Shown: piece after piece, positions 13,842-19,224 of the stretch
Position numbering within the stretch: the first letter of the stretch is position 1
Layout of the letters: each line of letters starts with the position of its first letter
Source: Alphaproteobacteria bacterium
Lineage (GTDB): Bacteria; Pseudomonadota; Alphaproteobacteria; RF32; CAG-239
Length of the DNA: 19,224 nt
Reading direction: 5' to 3'
NCBI GenBank assembly: GCA_017650255.1
Contig: JAGCFG010000126.1
Span: 1 to 19,224 of the forward strand
Translations under genes and position numbers: made by a program
The notes under the pieces: model-generated
What the model saw: the letters and a program-made list of their open reading frames with translations, nothing else
The model's database searches: none
What the model was told of the DNA's origin: nothing

Positions 13842-14676
13842 GATAATCTCCGGGTTCAATCCCAACTATAAACATACCTTGCTTGTTAGCATAATTGATA
13901 ACTTCTTTTTGGTCAACAATTAATGCATTGCCGGCATGAACAGCAACACCGTTAAGGCCGCTTTGTTTGGCATTGTCAATGGTTCTTTTGCCGATTGTGG
14001 GCAGGTCAATGCGCATGTCTTGCTGGGGTTTGCGCAGTTTTACCAATACGCCGCCGGAGCCTTTGCGTTTGTAGTTGGCGCAACGTTTTATCAGCTCGTC
14101 GGTGCCTTCTATTGCCTCAACACCCAAAACAATGCCTTCTTGCACAATTACGGATTGTCCGATGTCGAGTTTGCCAAGATTGAAGGCGGCGCCGACACCT
14201 CTTTTGATGTCTATCAGGTCTTGTTTGGAGGGTTTTTTCTTGGTTAAAATTCCGGCAGGTGCCAAAAGATCGGGCATAACTTCTTGTATGCCGACAACTT
14301 TCATTTTTTCGGCTTCAATCTCTTTGATGACCGCGCGCAACAGTCCGTCGTCGCCCAAGGCTTTGCTGCCTACTTTGGCAAAAAATGCGGTGGTGCGCAA
14401 GTCGGGGATTAAGTCTTTGAAAGACGGACGGCGGATGGTGCCGATCATAATCAACTCTTCGACTTTTTCTTCTATCAGTTTTTTCAGACCGGAACCGGCT
14501 TGTCCCATGCGTATCCACAAATGGGGGATTTTGTCGTCTATCAAATCGGCTGAGGCGTTGCCTTCTACTGCAAGCACAAAAAAGCTGCGGCCGATGTTGA
14601 GACAATGTTCAATCAGTTGGTGGGGAAGGGTGCCGCCGCCAGCGATTATTCCGAGTTTTTTTTGCAAATTTTCCAT
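13831..14676 (-). CDS. lpxI: UDP-2,3-diacylglucosamine pyrophosphatase
   Basis: Hydrolyses UDP-2,3-diacylglucosamine to lipid X and UMP, the step performed by LpxH in gammaproteobacteria; LpxI (formerly DUF1009) is the typical alphaproteobacterial replacement. The 281-residue product matches in length. It shows GIIAGGGTLPHQLIEHC near the N-terminus, MIGTIRRPSFKDLIPD, LGDDGLLRAVIKEIE, a linker, then VQEGIVLGVEAIEGTDEL, GGVLVKLRKPQQDMRIDLP and AVHAGNALIVDQKEVI. The position between lpxA and lpxB is the hallmark arrangement. The ATG begins nine bases after the lpxA stop with AGGTAG upstream, and the 3' end overlaps lpxB. Confidence 0.95.
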   Translation of the reverse strand: MENLQKKLGIIAGGGTLPHQLIEHCLNIGRSFFVLAVEGNASADLIDDKIPHLWIRMGQAGSGLKKLIEEKVEELIMIGTIRRPSFKDLIPDLRTTAFFAKVGSKALGDDGLLRAVIKEIEAEKMKVVGIQEVMPDLLAPAGILTKKKPSKQDLIDIKRGVGAAFNLGKLDIGQSVIVQEGIVLGVEAIEGTDELIKRCANYKRKGSGGVLVKLRKPQQDMRIDLPTIGKRTIDNAKQSGLNGVAVHAGNALIVDQKEVINYANKQGMFIVGIEPGDYLEQ

Positions 14677-14685
14677 TAAAACTAC

Positions 14686-15513
14686 CTATTCAGCAATCAA
14701 AACATTGCGACGACCGATCATGGCGTCTTCGATAAACTCGACAATTTCCATAACCAAAGCGTTGTCTTTATATTTTTCTTTGGCTTTGTTTACTCTGGTT
14801 TCAAAATTGTCTTCTTTGGATTTGAAAATATACATATAAGCTCTGGTAATGCTTTTTATGGTGGCTTCGTCCATGCCGCTGCGTTTCATGCCGACAAGGT
14901 TTAGGCCGCGGAGTTTGCCTCTGTCGCCTGTTACCATGGCAAAAGGAATGACATCACGGGCAATGCCGGTCATGCCGCCAATCATGGCTTTGCGTCCGAT
15001 GCGGCAGAACTGGTGAACGGCGCAGTTGCCGCCCAAAATTGCACCGTCGCCGATGCGGGTGTGTCCGCCGATGACGGCATTGTTGGTCATTATGACATTG
15101 TTGCCGACAACGCAGTCGTGAGCAATGTGGCAGTTTACCATAAACATGCCGTCGTCACCGACGCGGGTAATCATTTTTTCGGGCTCTTCGCCGCGTATCG
15201 GGGTTTGGCCTTTCGGGGTGCCGCATTGCATAGTAACGTTTTCTCTGATTACATTACGTTTGCCGATGACAAGACGTGCGCCTTCTTGGAACTCGTTGCC
15301 GTGGTCTTGCGGGCCGCCGCCGAGCACTGCTCCGGGAAATACAACCGTGCCTTCGCCGATGGTGGTGTCGCCCATGATGGTTACATTTGAGAGCAGGCGA
15401 ACGTTTTCACCGATTTTGGCTTTTGCGCTGATGTAGCAAAAAGGTCCGATTTCGGCTGTTTCGGCAATTTGGGCGCCGCTTTCGATGACGGCAGACGGGT
15501 GAATTTTGGTCAT
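14686..15513 (-). CDS. lpxA: Acyl-ACP–UDP-N-acetylglucosamine O-acyltransferase
   Basis: First step of lipid A synthesis: transfers a 3-hydroxyacyl chain from ACP to the 3-OH of UDP-GlcNAc. The 275-residue product is a left-handed beta helix built of hexapeptide repeats through residue ~190, for example IHPSAVIESGAQIAETAEIG and later VGNNVIMTNNAVIGGHTRIG. The catalytic-His segment is VNCHIAHDCVVGN, and an alpha-helical C-terminal domain follows (LVGMKRSGM onward). The ATG at 15513 was chosen because MTKIHPSAVI is the family start and GAGG lies upstream; an in-frame TTG at 15528 falls on the ribosome site itself. The gene heads the lpxA–lpxI–lpxB unit. lpxD and fabZ, usual upstream neighbours, are not here; instead a tRNA gene lies divergently 187 bases away. 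Confidence 0.96.
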   Translation of the reverse strand: MTKIHPSAVIESGAQIAETAEIGPFCYISAKAKIGENVRLLSNVTIMGDTTIGEGTVVFPGAVLGGGPQDHGNEFQEGARLVIGKRNVIRENVTMQCGTPKGQTPIRGEEPEKMITRVGDDGMFMVNCHIAHDCVVGNNVIMTNNAVIGGHTRIGDGAILGGNCAVHQFCRIGRKAMIGGMTGIARDVIPFAMVTGDRGKLRGLNLVGMKRSGMDEATIKSITRAYMYIFKSKEDNFETRVNKAKEKYKDNALVMEIVEFIEDAMIGRRNVLIAE

Positions 15514-15656
15514 GTTAAGAATCCTCAATTTTTATGGTTAAACAATATAGTGTGAGATTAGACGGATGCGATAAAAATGTAAAAACACAAAAAATTTCTG
15601 ATTGTTTCTTTTTTGAAATGTTTTATGTTTGCGGGCAGATTAAAGAAAAAATGTTG

Positions 15657-15685
15657 TTGACAAGAAAAAATTTCTGACATAAAAA
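15657..15685 (+). promoter_or_regulatory. Promoter of tRNA-Gln
   Basis: TTGACA (15657–15662) and TAAAAA (15680–15685) are separated by exactly 17 bases. A G/C-rich discriminator (GCCGTG) follows, and the mature tRNA starts about 15 bases downstream of the −10. A near-symmetric AGAAAAAATTTCT tract lies in the spacer. The rest of 15514–15656 upstream of lpxA is A+T-rich, with no convincing lpxA promoter. Confidence 0.75.
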
Positions 15686-15700
15686 AGCCGTGTTCTATGT

Positions 15701-15774
15701 TGCTTCATCGTCTAATGGTAGGACAGCGGACTCTGACTCCGTTAATCTTGGTTCGAATCCAGGTGAAGCAGCCA
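15701..15774 (+). tRNA. tRNA-Gln (anticodon CUG)
   Basis: Complete cloverleaf of 74 bases including an encoded CCA. The acceptor stem is TGCTTCA pairing with TGAAGCA (7 of 7), discriminator base G. The D arm contains CTAATGGTAGGAC. The anticodon stem GCGGA/TCCGT encloses the loop CTCTGAC, so the anticodon at 15733–15735 is CTG, reading CAG. The T arm CTTGG/CCAGG has the loop TTCGAAT. The D-arm wording TCGTCTAATGGTAGGAC is characteristic of alphaproteobacterial tRNA-Gln. It stands alone, with its own promoter upstream and terminator downstream. Confidence 0.97.
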
Positions 15775-15783
15775 AAACACTTC

Positions 15784-15811
15784 AAAGCCCTGATTTTTCA
15801 AGGGCTTTTTT
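15784..15811 (+). terminator. Terminator of tRNA-Gln
   Basis: AAAGCCCT/AGGGCTTT is an 8-bp perfect stem around a nine-base loop, followed by TTT. It begins 10 bases after the tRNA CCA end. Confidence 0.9.
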
Positions 15812-15828
15812 AAAGGTGTGTCAAACAA

Positions 15829-15863
15829 AAAACTCCGCCGGTAAAAAAAACAAGCGGAGTTTT
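15829..15863 (-). terminator. Terminator of the 15867 membrane-protein gene
   Basis: AAAACTCCGC (15829–15838) is perfectly inverted at 15854–15863. On the – strand the stem is followed by a T-run, directly after the stop codon of the membrane-protein gene. It can also back up the tRNA terminator from the other side. Confidence 0.85.
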
Positions 15864-15866
15864 GTT

Positions 15867-16262
15867 TTAGATGTTGATTTTGTTATAGCATATCAAAGAC
15901 TGTGTTATCCACGAGATGTTCAGCAAAGTTAAAAATATGTACATTGCCGTAAAACCCGCAGGAGGAAGAGATGCAAAGCGGAACAATAGCATTCCGAGAA
16001 TGTTGCCTGCCAGTGTTGAAATTAGCAATATTATATATGATACTTTTGTCGGTTTTTTTAATGTTTTATCGGCAAAATATTTCATATAATTCAAAACACC
16101 GAGAATAAGCATGGTTGCGGTGATAAGCAGCGCTGACATAACCACGCAAACAGGTGCGGTTGCTTGATTGTTGATGATCAACATAATCAGTGCCGCAAGG
16201 CACGACAGGGCAGGTGTGGCCATAAAAAAGATGGCTTCAAAAAAATTGGCTGATGATTTCAT
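15867..16262 (-). CDS. Small four-helix membrane protein, paralogue A
   Basis: A 131-residue protein of unknown function with four predicted membrane helices and a short basic loop (ADKTLKKPTK) between helices 2 and 3. Helix 4 and its lead-in (LPPAGFTAMYIFLTLLNIS) closely match paralogue B (LPKPFFTGMYAFLTLLNIS). I place the start at the ATG at 16262, because the 41 bases before it align with the leaders of B and C, whose starts lie at the equivalent place. The longer reading from an ATG at 16295 would translate that leader; it does have a weak GGA upstream, so it is not fully excluded. The gene has its own hairpin terminators on both sides, so it is probably a single-gene unit. No known domain is recognised. 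Confidence 0.65.
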   Translation of the reverse strand: MKSSANFFEAIFFMATPALSCLAALIMLIINNQATAPVCVVMSALLITATMLILGVLNYMKYFADKTLKKPTKVSYIILLISTLAGNILGMLLFRFASLPPAGFTAMYIFLTLLNISWITQSLICYNKINI

Positions 16263-16330
16263 AACAAAAAAATTGGTGACAATAATAAAATTCATGTTTC
16301 CATTTTCTATGATATTCTATTGTTGGTCAA
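16263..16330 (-). promoter_or_regulatory. Promoter and conserved leader of paralogue A
   Basis: TTGACC (16330–16325) and TAGAAA (16309–16304) are 15 bases apart. A 41-base leader follows that contains ATTATT, then CACCAA and a T-run, matching the leaders of paralogues B and C. No Shine-Dalgarno motif precedes the ATG. This copy is the most diverged of the three promoters. Confidence 0.5.
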
Positions 16331-16370
16331 CAGGAAACAAGAATTTAGGAGCAATCTTTTGTTAAAAACA

Positions 16371-16401
16371 AAAAATCCTCCGAGGGCGGAGGATTTTTTT
16401 T
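16371..16401 (-). terminator. Terminator between paralogues B and A
   Basis: TCCTCCG/CGGAGGA stem with an AGGG loop, flanked by A-run and T-run on opposite sides, so bidirectional in form. It lies just past the paralogue B stop. Confidence 0.9.
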
Positions 16402-16411
16402 GAGATTTTTG

Positions 16412-16795
16412 TTACAGTTCGTGCATAAATGCACCGGATACCACAAAAAGCGATATGTTGAGCAGGGTTAAAAATGCGTACATTCCTGTAAAAAAGGGCT
16501 TTGGAAGTGTGGTGAGCTCCAAAAAAAGAAGCCCGCCGATGTTGAATACCAAAACTATCATTGCCAGCATTGTAAAAGCCAGCTTGAAGTTTTTTTCTCT
16601 GGTTTTTTGTGCATCGGCAAGAAAGCCCATAATTACAGGGGCAAGAGTTACGGTAATGGCGATTACAGAGGACAGTGAGCAAAGCGGCTCGTCTACCACA
16701 TTGTCAAGCCACAAGGTGACAAAAGTTGCACCATAAAAGGCAATTGGGATGAGCATACACCACAATGTTGCAAAAAATACTGTTTTAATCTTCAT
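16412..16795 (-). CDS. Small four-helix membrane protein, paralogue B
   Basis: A 127-residue protein of unknown function with helices at about 7–30, 38–59, 71–93 and 99–123 and a charged loop (ADAQKTREKNFK) at 60–71. Its first half aligns with paralogue C: TLWLDNVVDEPLCSLSSVI against TLWIGTEINKPLSSITSAI. Its last helix aligns with A (see 15867–16262). The ATG at 16795 is preceded by a conserved leader without a Shine-Dalgarno motif and by a near-consensus promoter. It stands between two strong terminators, so it is likely transcribed alone. No catalytic or ligand-binding motif is visible; roles in membrane integrity, or as a holin- or transporter-like protein, would be guesses. Confidence 0.75.
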   Translation of the reverse strand: MKIKTVFFATLWCMLIPIAFYGATFVTLWLDNVVDEPLCSLSSVIAITVTLAPVIMGFLADAQKTREKNFKLAFTMLAMIVLVFNIGGLLFLELTTLPKPFFTGMYAFLTLLNISLFVVSGAFMHEL

Positions 16796-16867
16796 AATTG
16801 ATAAAAATTTAGTTAATAATAAAAAATGTTCCGGTTTGTTTATATTAGGTTATAATTTTTTTGTCAA
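16796..16867 (-). promoter_or_regulatory. Promoter and conserved leader of paralogue B
   Basis: TTGACA (16867–16862), 17-base spacer, TATAAA (16844–16839), then a 43-base leader to the ATG. The leader shares its length and most bases with that of paralogue C (AACC, ACATTTTTT, ATTATT, AAATTTTT). No AGGAGG-like motif is present, in contrast to most other genes in the window. Confidence 0.85.
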
Positions 16868-16868
16868 T

Positions 16869-16900
16869 AAAAAATCCCCCGAAAAGCGGGGGAGTTTTTT
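16869..16900 (-). terminator. Terminator between paralogues C and B
   Basis: TCCCCCG/CGGGGGA stem with a five-base loop, between A-run and T-run. It follows the paralogue C stop by a few bases and abuts the promoter of paralogue B. Confidence 0.92.
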
Positions 16901-16904
16901 GTTT

Positions 16905-17291
16905 TTATCGAAATCTGCTGTAATATGCAGCAGATATGAGCAGTATTGCACCGTCCAGCAGGGAGATAACTCCGTAGATGATGATAAGTACCGGTCGGGA
17001 AACCACCGTGTACTCCATCATAATTAACCCAAGAATGCTTGCCAGTAGCGCGACTGCTGTCATGGGGATGAGCAGTTTTTTTGCCTTTTTCCTGAGTGGG
17101 GTGAAGGCCGGAACAATAACCTCCAATACTAGGAGGGTTAAGGTTGCTGCGATTGAGATGGCTGAAGTAATCGAGCTCAAAGGCTTGTTGATTTCAGTGC
17201 CAATCCACAAAGTGCAACACACTGCCACACATGCAATTGTCGCAATAGCGGCGAAAAACAGGCATAACCTGAAAAATTTATGTGAACGCAT
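16905..17291 (-). CDS. Small four-helix membrane protein, paralogue C
   Basis: A 128-residue protein with membrane helices at about 9–30, 39–62, 73–93 and 99–123, a basic loop (LRKKAKK) between helices 2 and 3, and a short basic tail. It shares the TLW–PLSS–TSAIS–TL block and the ME(Y/L)T..(S/P)(R/K)P lead into helix 4 with paralogue B. The start is the ATG at 17291. A longer frame from a TTG at 17363 exists, but that TTG is itself the −35 box of a TTGACA/TATAAA promoter, so the extra 24 residues would be untranscribed. Function unknown. It is the first of the three units after aspS, with its own promoter and terminator, and I recognise no named family. Confidence 0.75.
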   Translation of the reverse strand: MRSHKFFRLCLFFAAIATIACVAVCCTLWIGTEINKPLSSITSAISIAATLTLLVLEVIVPAFTPLRKKAKKLLIPMTAVALLASILGLIMMEYTVVSRPVLIIIYGVISLLDGAILLISAAYYSRFR

Positions 17292-17363
17292 ATACACAAA
17301 AATTTGGTGAATAATAAAAAAATGTCTTGGTTCGTTTATAACAGATTGTAATGTTTTTGTCAA
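17292..17363 (-). promoter_or_regulatory. Promoter and conserved leader of paralogue C
   Basis: TTGACA (17363–17358), 17-base spacer, TATAAA (17340–17335), then a 43-base leader to the ATG. A second TTGACA lies 14 bases further upstream (17377–17372), at the place equivalent to the −35 of paralogue B relative to the terminator. No ribosome-binding motif is visible. Confidence 0.88.
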
Positions 17364-17378
17364 ACATTTTTTGTCAAT

Positions 17379-17410
17379 AAAAAATCCCCCGATTATGGGG
17401 GAGTTTTTTT
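17379..17410 (-). terminator. Terminator of aspS
   Basis: TCCCCC/GGGGGA stem with a GATTAT loop and A/T-runs on both sides, at the aspS stop codon. Its left part is within a 26-base direct repeat shared with the terminator at 16869–16900. Confidence 0.92.
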
Positions 17411-19178
17411 ACTTCTTTTCGTCTTCGACGATTTTTATGTGCAGTTCTTGGAGCTGTTGCTCGGTGACATAGTTTGGCGCCTGCATCATGAGATCTTGTG
17501 CTTTGCCGTTCAACGGAAAGAGAATGACCTCTCTGATGTTGGGTTCGTCGGCCAAAAGCATAACCGTGCGGTCAACCCCAGGGGCGCAGCCGGCGTGCGG
17601 AGGTGCACCATATTTGAAAGCACTAATCATGCCGCCGAATTTGTTGTCGACTACCGAGTGGTCATAGCCGGCAATTTCGAAGGCCTTATACATAATGTCC
17701 GGTTCGTGGTTGCGAACTGCGCCGGAAGAAAGCTCTATGCCGTTGCAAACAATGTCGTATTGATAAGCCAAAATATCCAAAGGATCTTTGTTTAAAAGAG
17801 CATCCATTCCGCCTTGGGGCATTGAGAACGGATTGTGCGAAAACTCGATTGCGCCTGTTTCTTCGTTTCTTTCAAACATCGGAAAATCGACTATCCAGCA
17901 GAAGCGAAAAGCATTTTTTTCAATCAAATCAAGCTCAGTTCCGAGTTTTGTTCTGGTCTGACCGGCAAATTTGTTCAATTTGTCGACTTGACCTACCATC
18001 AACAATACGGCGTCGCCATCGTCTAAGCCGAAAAATTCTTTGGCTTGAGATAATTTTTCTTCGGTAAACAGTTTGGCAATTCCTTTGGCGCCATTGGCAG
18101 AAAGGGCAATATAAGCCATGCCGCCCATGCCTTCTTCCTTGGCGTAGGCATCGAGCTTATCAAAGAAAGAGCGCGGTTTGTCAGCAATTGATTTAACCAC
18201 AATTCCGCGGACTTGTTCGCCTTGTTCAACTTTGCTGTCATATATGCCAAATCCGGAGTTGTGGAAAAATTCGGTTGCGTCCATAATTTCGAGCGGATTG
18301 CGCAAGTCGGGTTTGTCAGAGCCATATTTTATCATAGATTCGCGGTAGGGAATTCTTCTATATGGCGGCTGGTCGACTGTTCTGCCATTGGCAAATTCGG
18401 TAAATACGCCGCTTAAGGTTTTTTCCAAAACGGCAAAAACGTCCTCTTGGGTGGCAAAGCTCATCTCCATATCGAGCTGATAAAACTCTCCTGGGCTGCG
18501 GTCGGCACGAGGGTCTTCGTCACGAAAACAGGGGGCAATTTGAAAATATTTATCAAAGCCGGAGACCATCAACAGTTGTTTGAACTGTTGCGGGGCCTGG
18601 GGCAGAGCATAGAACTTGCCCGGATTTACGCGGGAAGGAACCAAAAAGTCGCGTGCGCCCTCCGGTGAAGATGCTGTCAAAATCGGGGTTTGATATTCAA
18701 TGAAACCTTGTTCCAACATCAGTCTGCGCATTGAGGCAATGACCTTTGAGCGCAATAGCATATTTTTGTGCAGTTTTTCTTTGCGCAAGTCTAAAAAGCG
18801 ATATTTTAAGCGAATGTCTTCCGGCGCGTCGTCTTCTACGGCAATTTGGAAAGGCAAAATTTCGGCCTTTGAATATACCTGCAGGGCATCTACCTTAATT
18901 TCTATCTCGCCGGTGGGGAGATTGGGGTTGATGCTTTCTCTGATGACGGCAATACCATCAACGCCGATAACCGACTCAGCACGCAAGTCCTGTATTTGGG
19001 CAAAAAGGGAGGAGTTGCTGTCAAAAACGCATTGGGTAATACCGTAGTGATCTCGCAAATCGACAAAGCAAAGGTTGCCAAGATTGCGTTTGCGATGTAT
19101 CCATCCGGCGAGTTTTACCCGCTTTCCGGCATCTGCGGCTCTGAGTTGTCCGCAAGTAAAGTTACGGTATTCGTTCAT
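17409..19178 (-). CDS. aspS: Aspartyl-tRNA synthetase
   Basis: Class IIb synthetase that charges tRNA-Asp, and in many bacteria lacking AsnRS also tRNA-Asn. The 589-residue protein is of full bacterial type. An N-terminal OB anticodon-binding domain ([22 protein letters not shown]) is followed by motif 1 around [23 protein letters not shown]. Motif 2 is [23 protein letters not shown] insertion domain occupies the middle, then [13 protein letters not shown], and motif 3 is [20 protein letters not shown]. The His in GWIHRKR is the residue found in non-discriminating enzymes of the Pseudomonas type, which would require GatCAB downstream; this is suggestive only. AGAGGA precedes the ATG. The 46 bases upstream (19179–19224) are too short to place a promoter. 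Confidence 0.97.
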   Translation of the reverse strand: MNEYRNFTCGQLRAADAGKRVKLAGWIHRKRNLGNLCFVDLRDHYGITQCVFDSNSSLFAQIQDLRAESVIGVDGIAVIRESINPNLPTGEIEIKVDALQVYSKAEILPFQIAVEDDAPEDIRLKYRFLDLRKEKLHKNMLLRSKVIASMRRLMLEQGFIEYQTPILTASSPEGARDFLVPSRVNPGKFYALPQAPQQFKQLLMVSGFDKYFQIAPCFRDEDPRADRSPGEFYQLDMEMSFATQEDVFAVLEKTLSGVFTEFANGRTVDQPPYRRIPYRESMIKYGSDKPDLRNPLEIMDATEFFHNSGFGIYDSKVEQGEQVRGIVVKSIADKPRSFFDKLDAYAKEEGMGGMAYIALSANGAKGIAKLFTEEKLSQAKEFFGLDDGDAVLLMVGQVDKLNKFAGQTRTKLGTELDLIEKNAFRFCWIVDFPMFERNEETGAIEFSHNPFSMPQGGMDALLNKDPLDILAYQYDIVCNGIELSSGAVRNHEPDIMYKAFEIAGYDHSVVDNKFGGMISAFKYGAPPHAGCAPGVDRTVMLLADEPNIREVILFPLNGKAQDLMMQAPNYVTEQQLQELHIKIVEDEKK

Positions 19179-19224
19179 TTTTTATCCTCTATGTAATTTT
19201 TTTAAAGCGGGTGTATTATTATGC

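Noticed and set aside
14075..14839. 254-residue + strand frame over lpxI and lpxA
   Set aside because: Both lpxI and lpxA are unmistakable on the other strand; the frame is antisense with low-complexity composition.
15589..15677. Repeated AAAAAATTTCTGA (15589–15601 and 15665–15677) as an operator pair
   Set aside because: Only 13 A/T-dominated bases in an A+T-rich region, one copy within the tRNA promoter spacer; too weak to call a regulator site.
15690..15932. 80-residue open frame over the tRNA-Gln gene
   Set aside because: It translates the tRNA and its two terminators; the cloverleaf is complete, so the frame is incidental.
16263..16295. ATG at 16295 as start of paralogue A
   Set aside because: The 33 bases it would translate align with the untranslated leaders of B and C. 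Not completely excluded, since a weak GGA precedes it.
17292..17363. N-terminal extension of paralogue C from a TTG at 17363
   Set aside because: That TTG is the −35 box of a TTGACA-N17-TATAAA promoter, and the extension lies in the conserved leader; the ATG at 17291 matches the starts of the other paralogues.

Overview
The window looks like chromosome from an A+T-rich alphaproteobacterium. Three things point there: the murein carboxypeptidase–tmk–holB–tatD–MBL gene order, an lpxA–lpxI–lpxB cluster that uses LpxI, and a tRNA-Gln of alphaproteobacterial type. A pta–ackA acetate module would fit a fermentative, possibly host-associated, member of the group. That lifestyle is inference, and no species can be named from sequence alone. 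There is no phage, IS transposase or CRISPR array in view.

Layout. Positions 1–7321 form one tightly packed + strand block. It holds the end of a D-Ala-D-Ala carboxypeptidase, then tmk, holB, tatD, an MBL-fold hydrolase, a DHH phosphoesterase, a membrane-anchored protein with a degenerate nuclease (SNase) fold, a TrkH-type K+ transporter and a bacterial PH-domain membrane protein. A bidirectional terminator at 7325–7354 separates this block from pta–ackA on the – strand. A divergent promoter region (9608–9737) then leads into a + strand pair: a secreted protein of unknown function and an AI-2E/PerM family membrane protein. The gap at 11427–11698 carries a 128-bp palindromic element.

From 11699 to 15513 the – strand carries lpxA–lpxI–lpxB. 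Beyond lpxB lies a 265-bp non-coding stretch that folds into an elaborate RNA, and then an A+T-rich small-molecule-kinase-like gene. tRNA-Gln(CUG), with its own promoter and terminator, reads on the + strand. The rest of the window (15829–19178, – strand) is aspS followed by three small tandem four-helix membrane proteins.

Two things stand out. (1) The 12442–12645 interval is closed by a 12-bp plus 8-bp stem around three internal hairpins. It has a TATAAT box at its 5' side, a terminator-like hairpin at its 3' side and a possible antiterminator pairing. It resembles an unrecognised non-coding RNA or a cis-regulatory leader of the kinase-like gene. (2) The three membrane proteins after aspS are diverged paralogues. 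Each is a separate transcription unit with its own terminator, and they share a TTGACA/TATAAA-type promoter and a conserved 41–43-nt leader without a Shine-Dalgarno motif. The leader conservation also corrects two of the three start codons.
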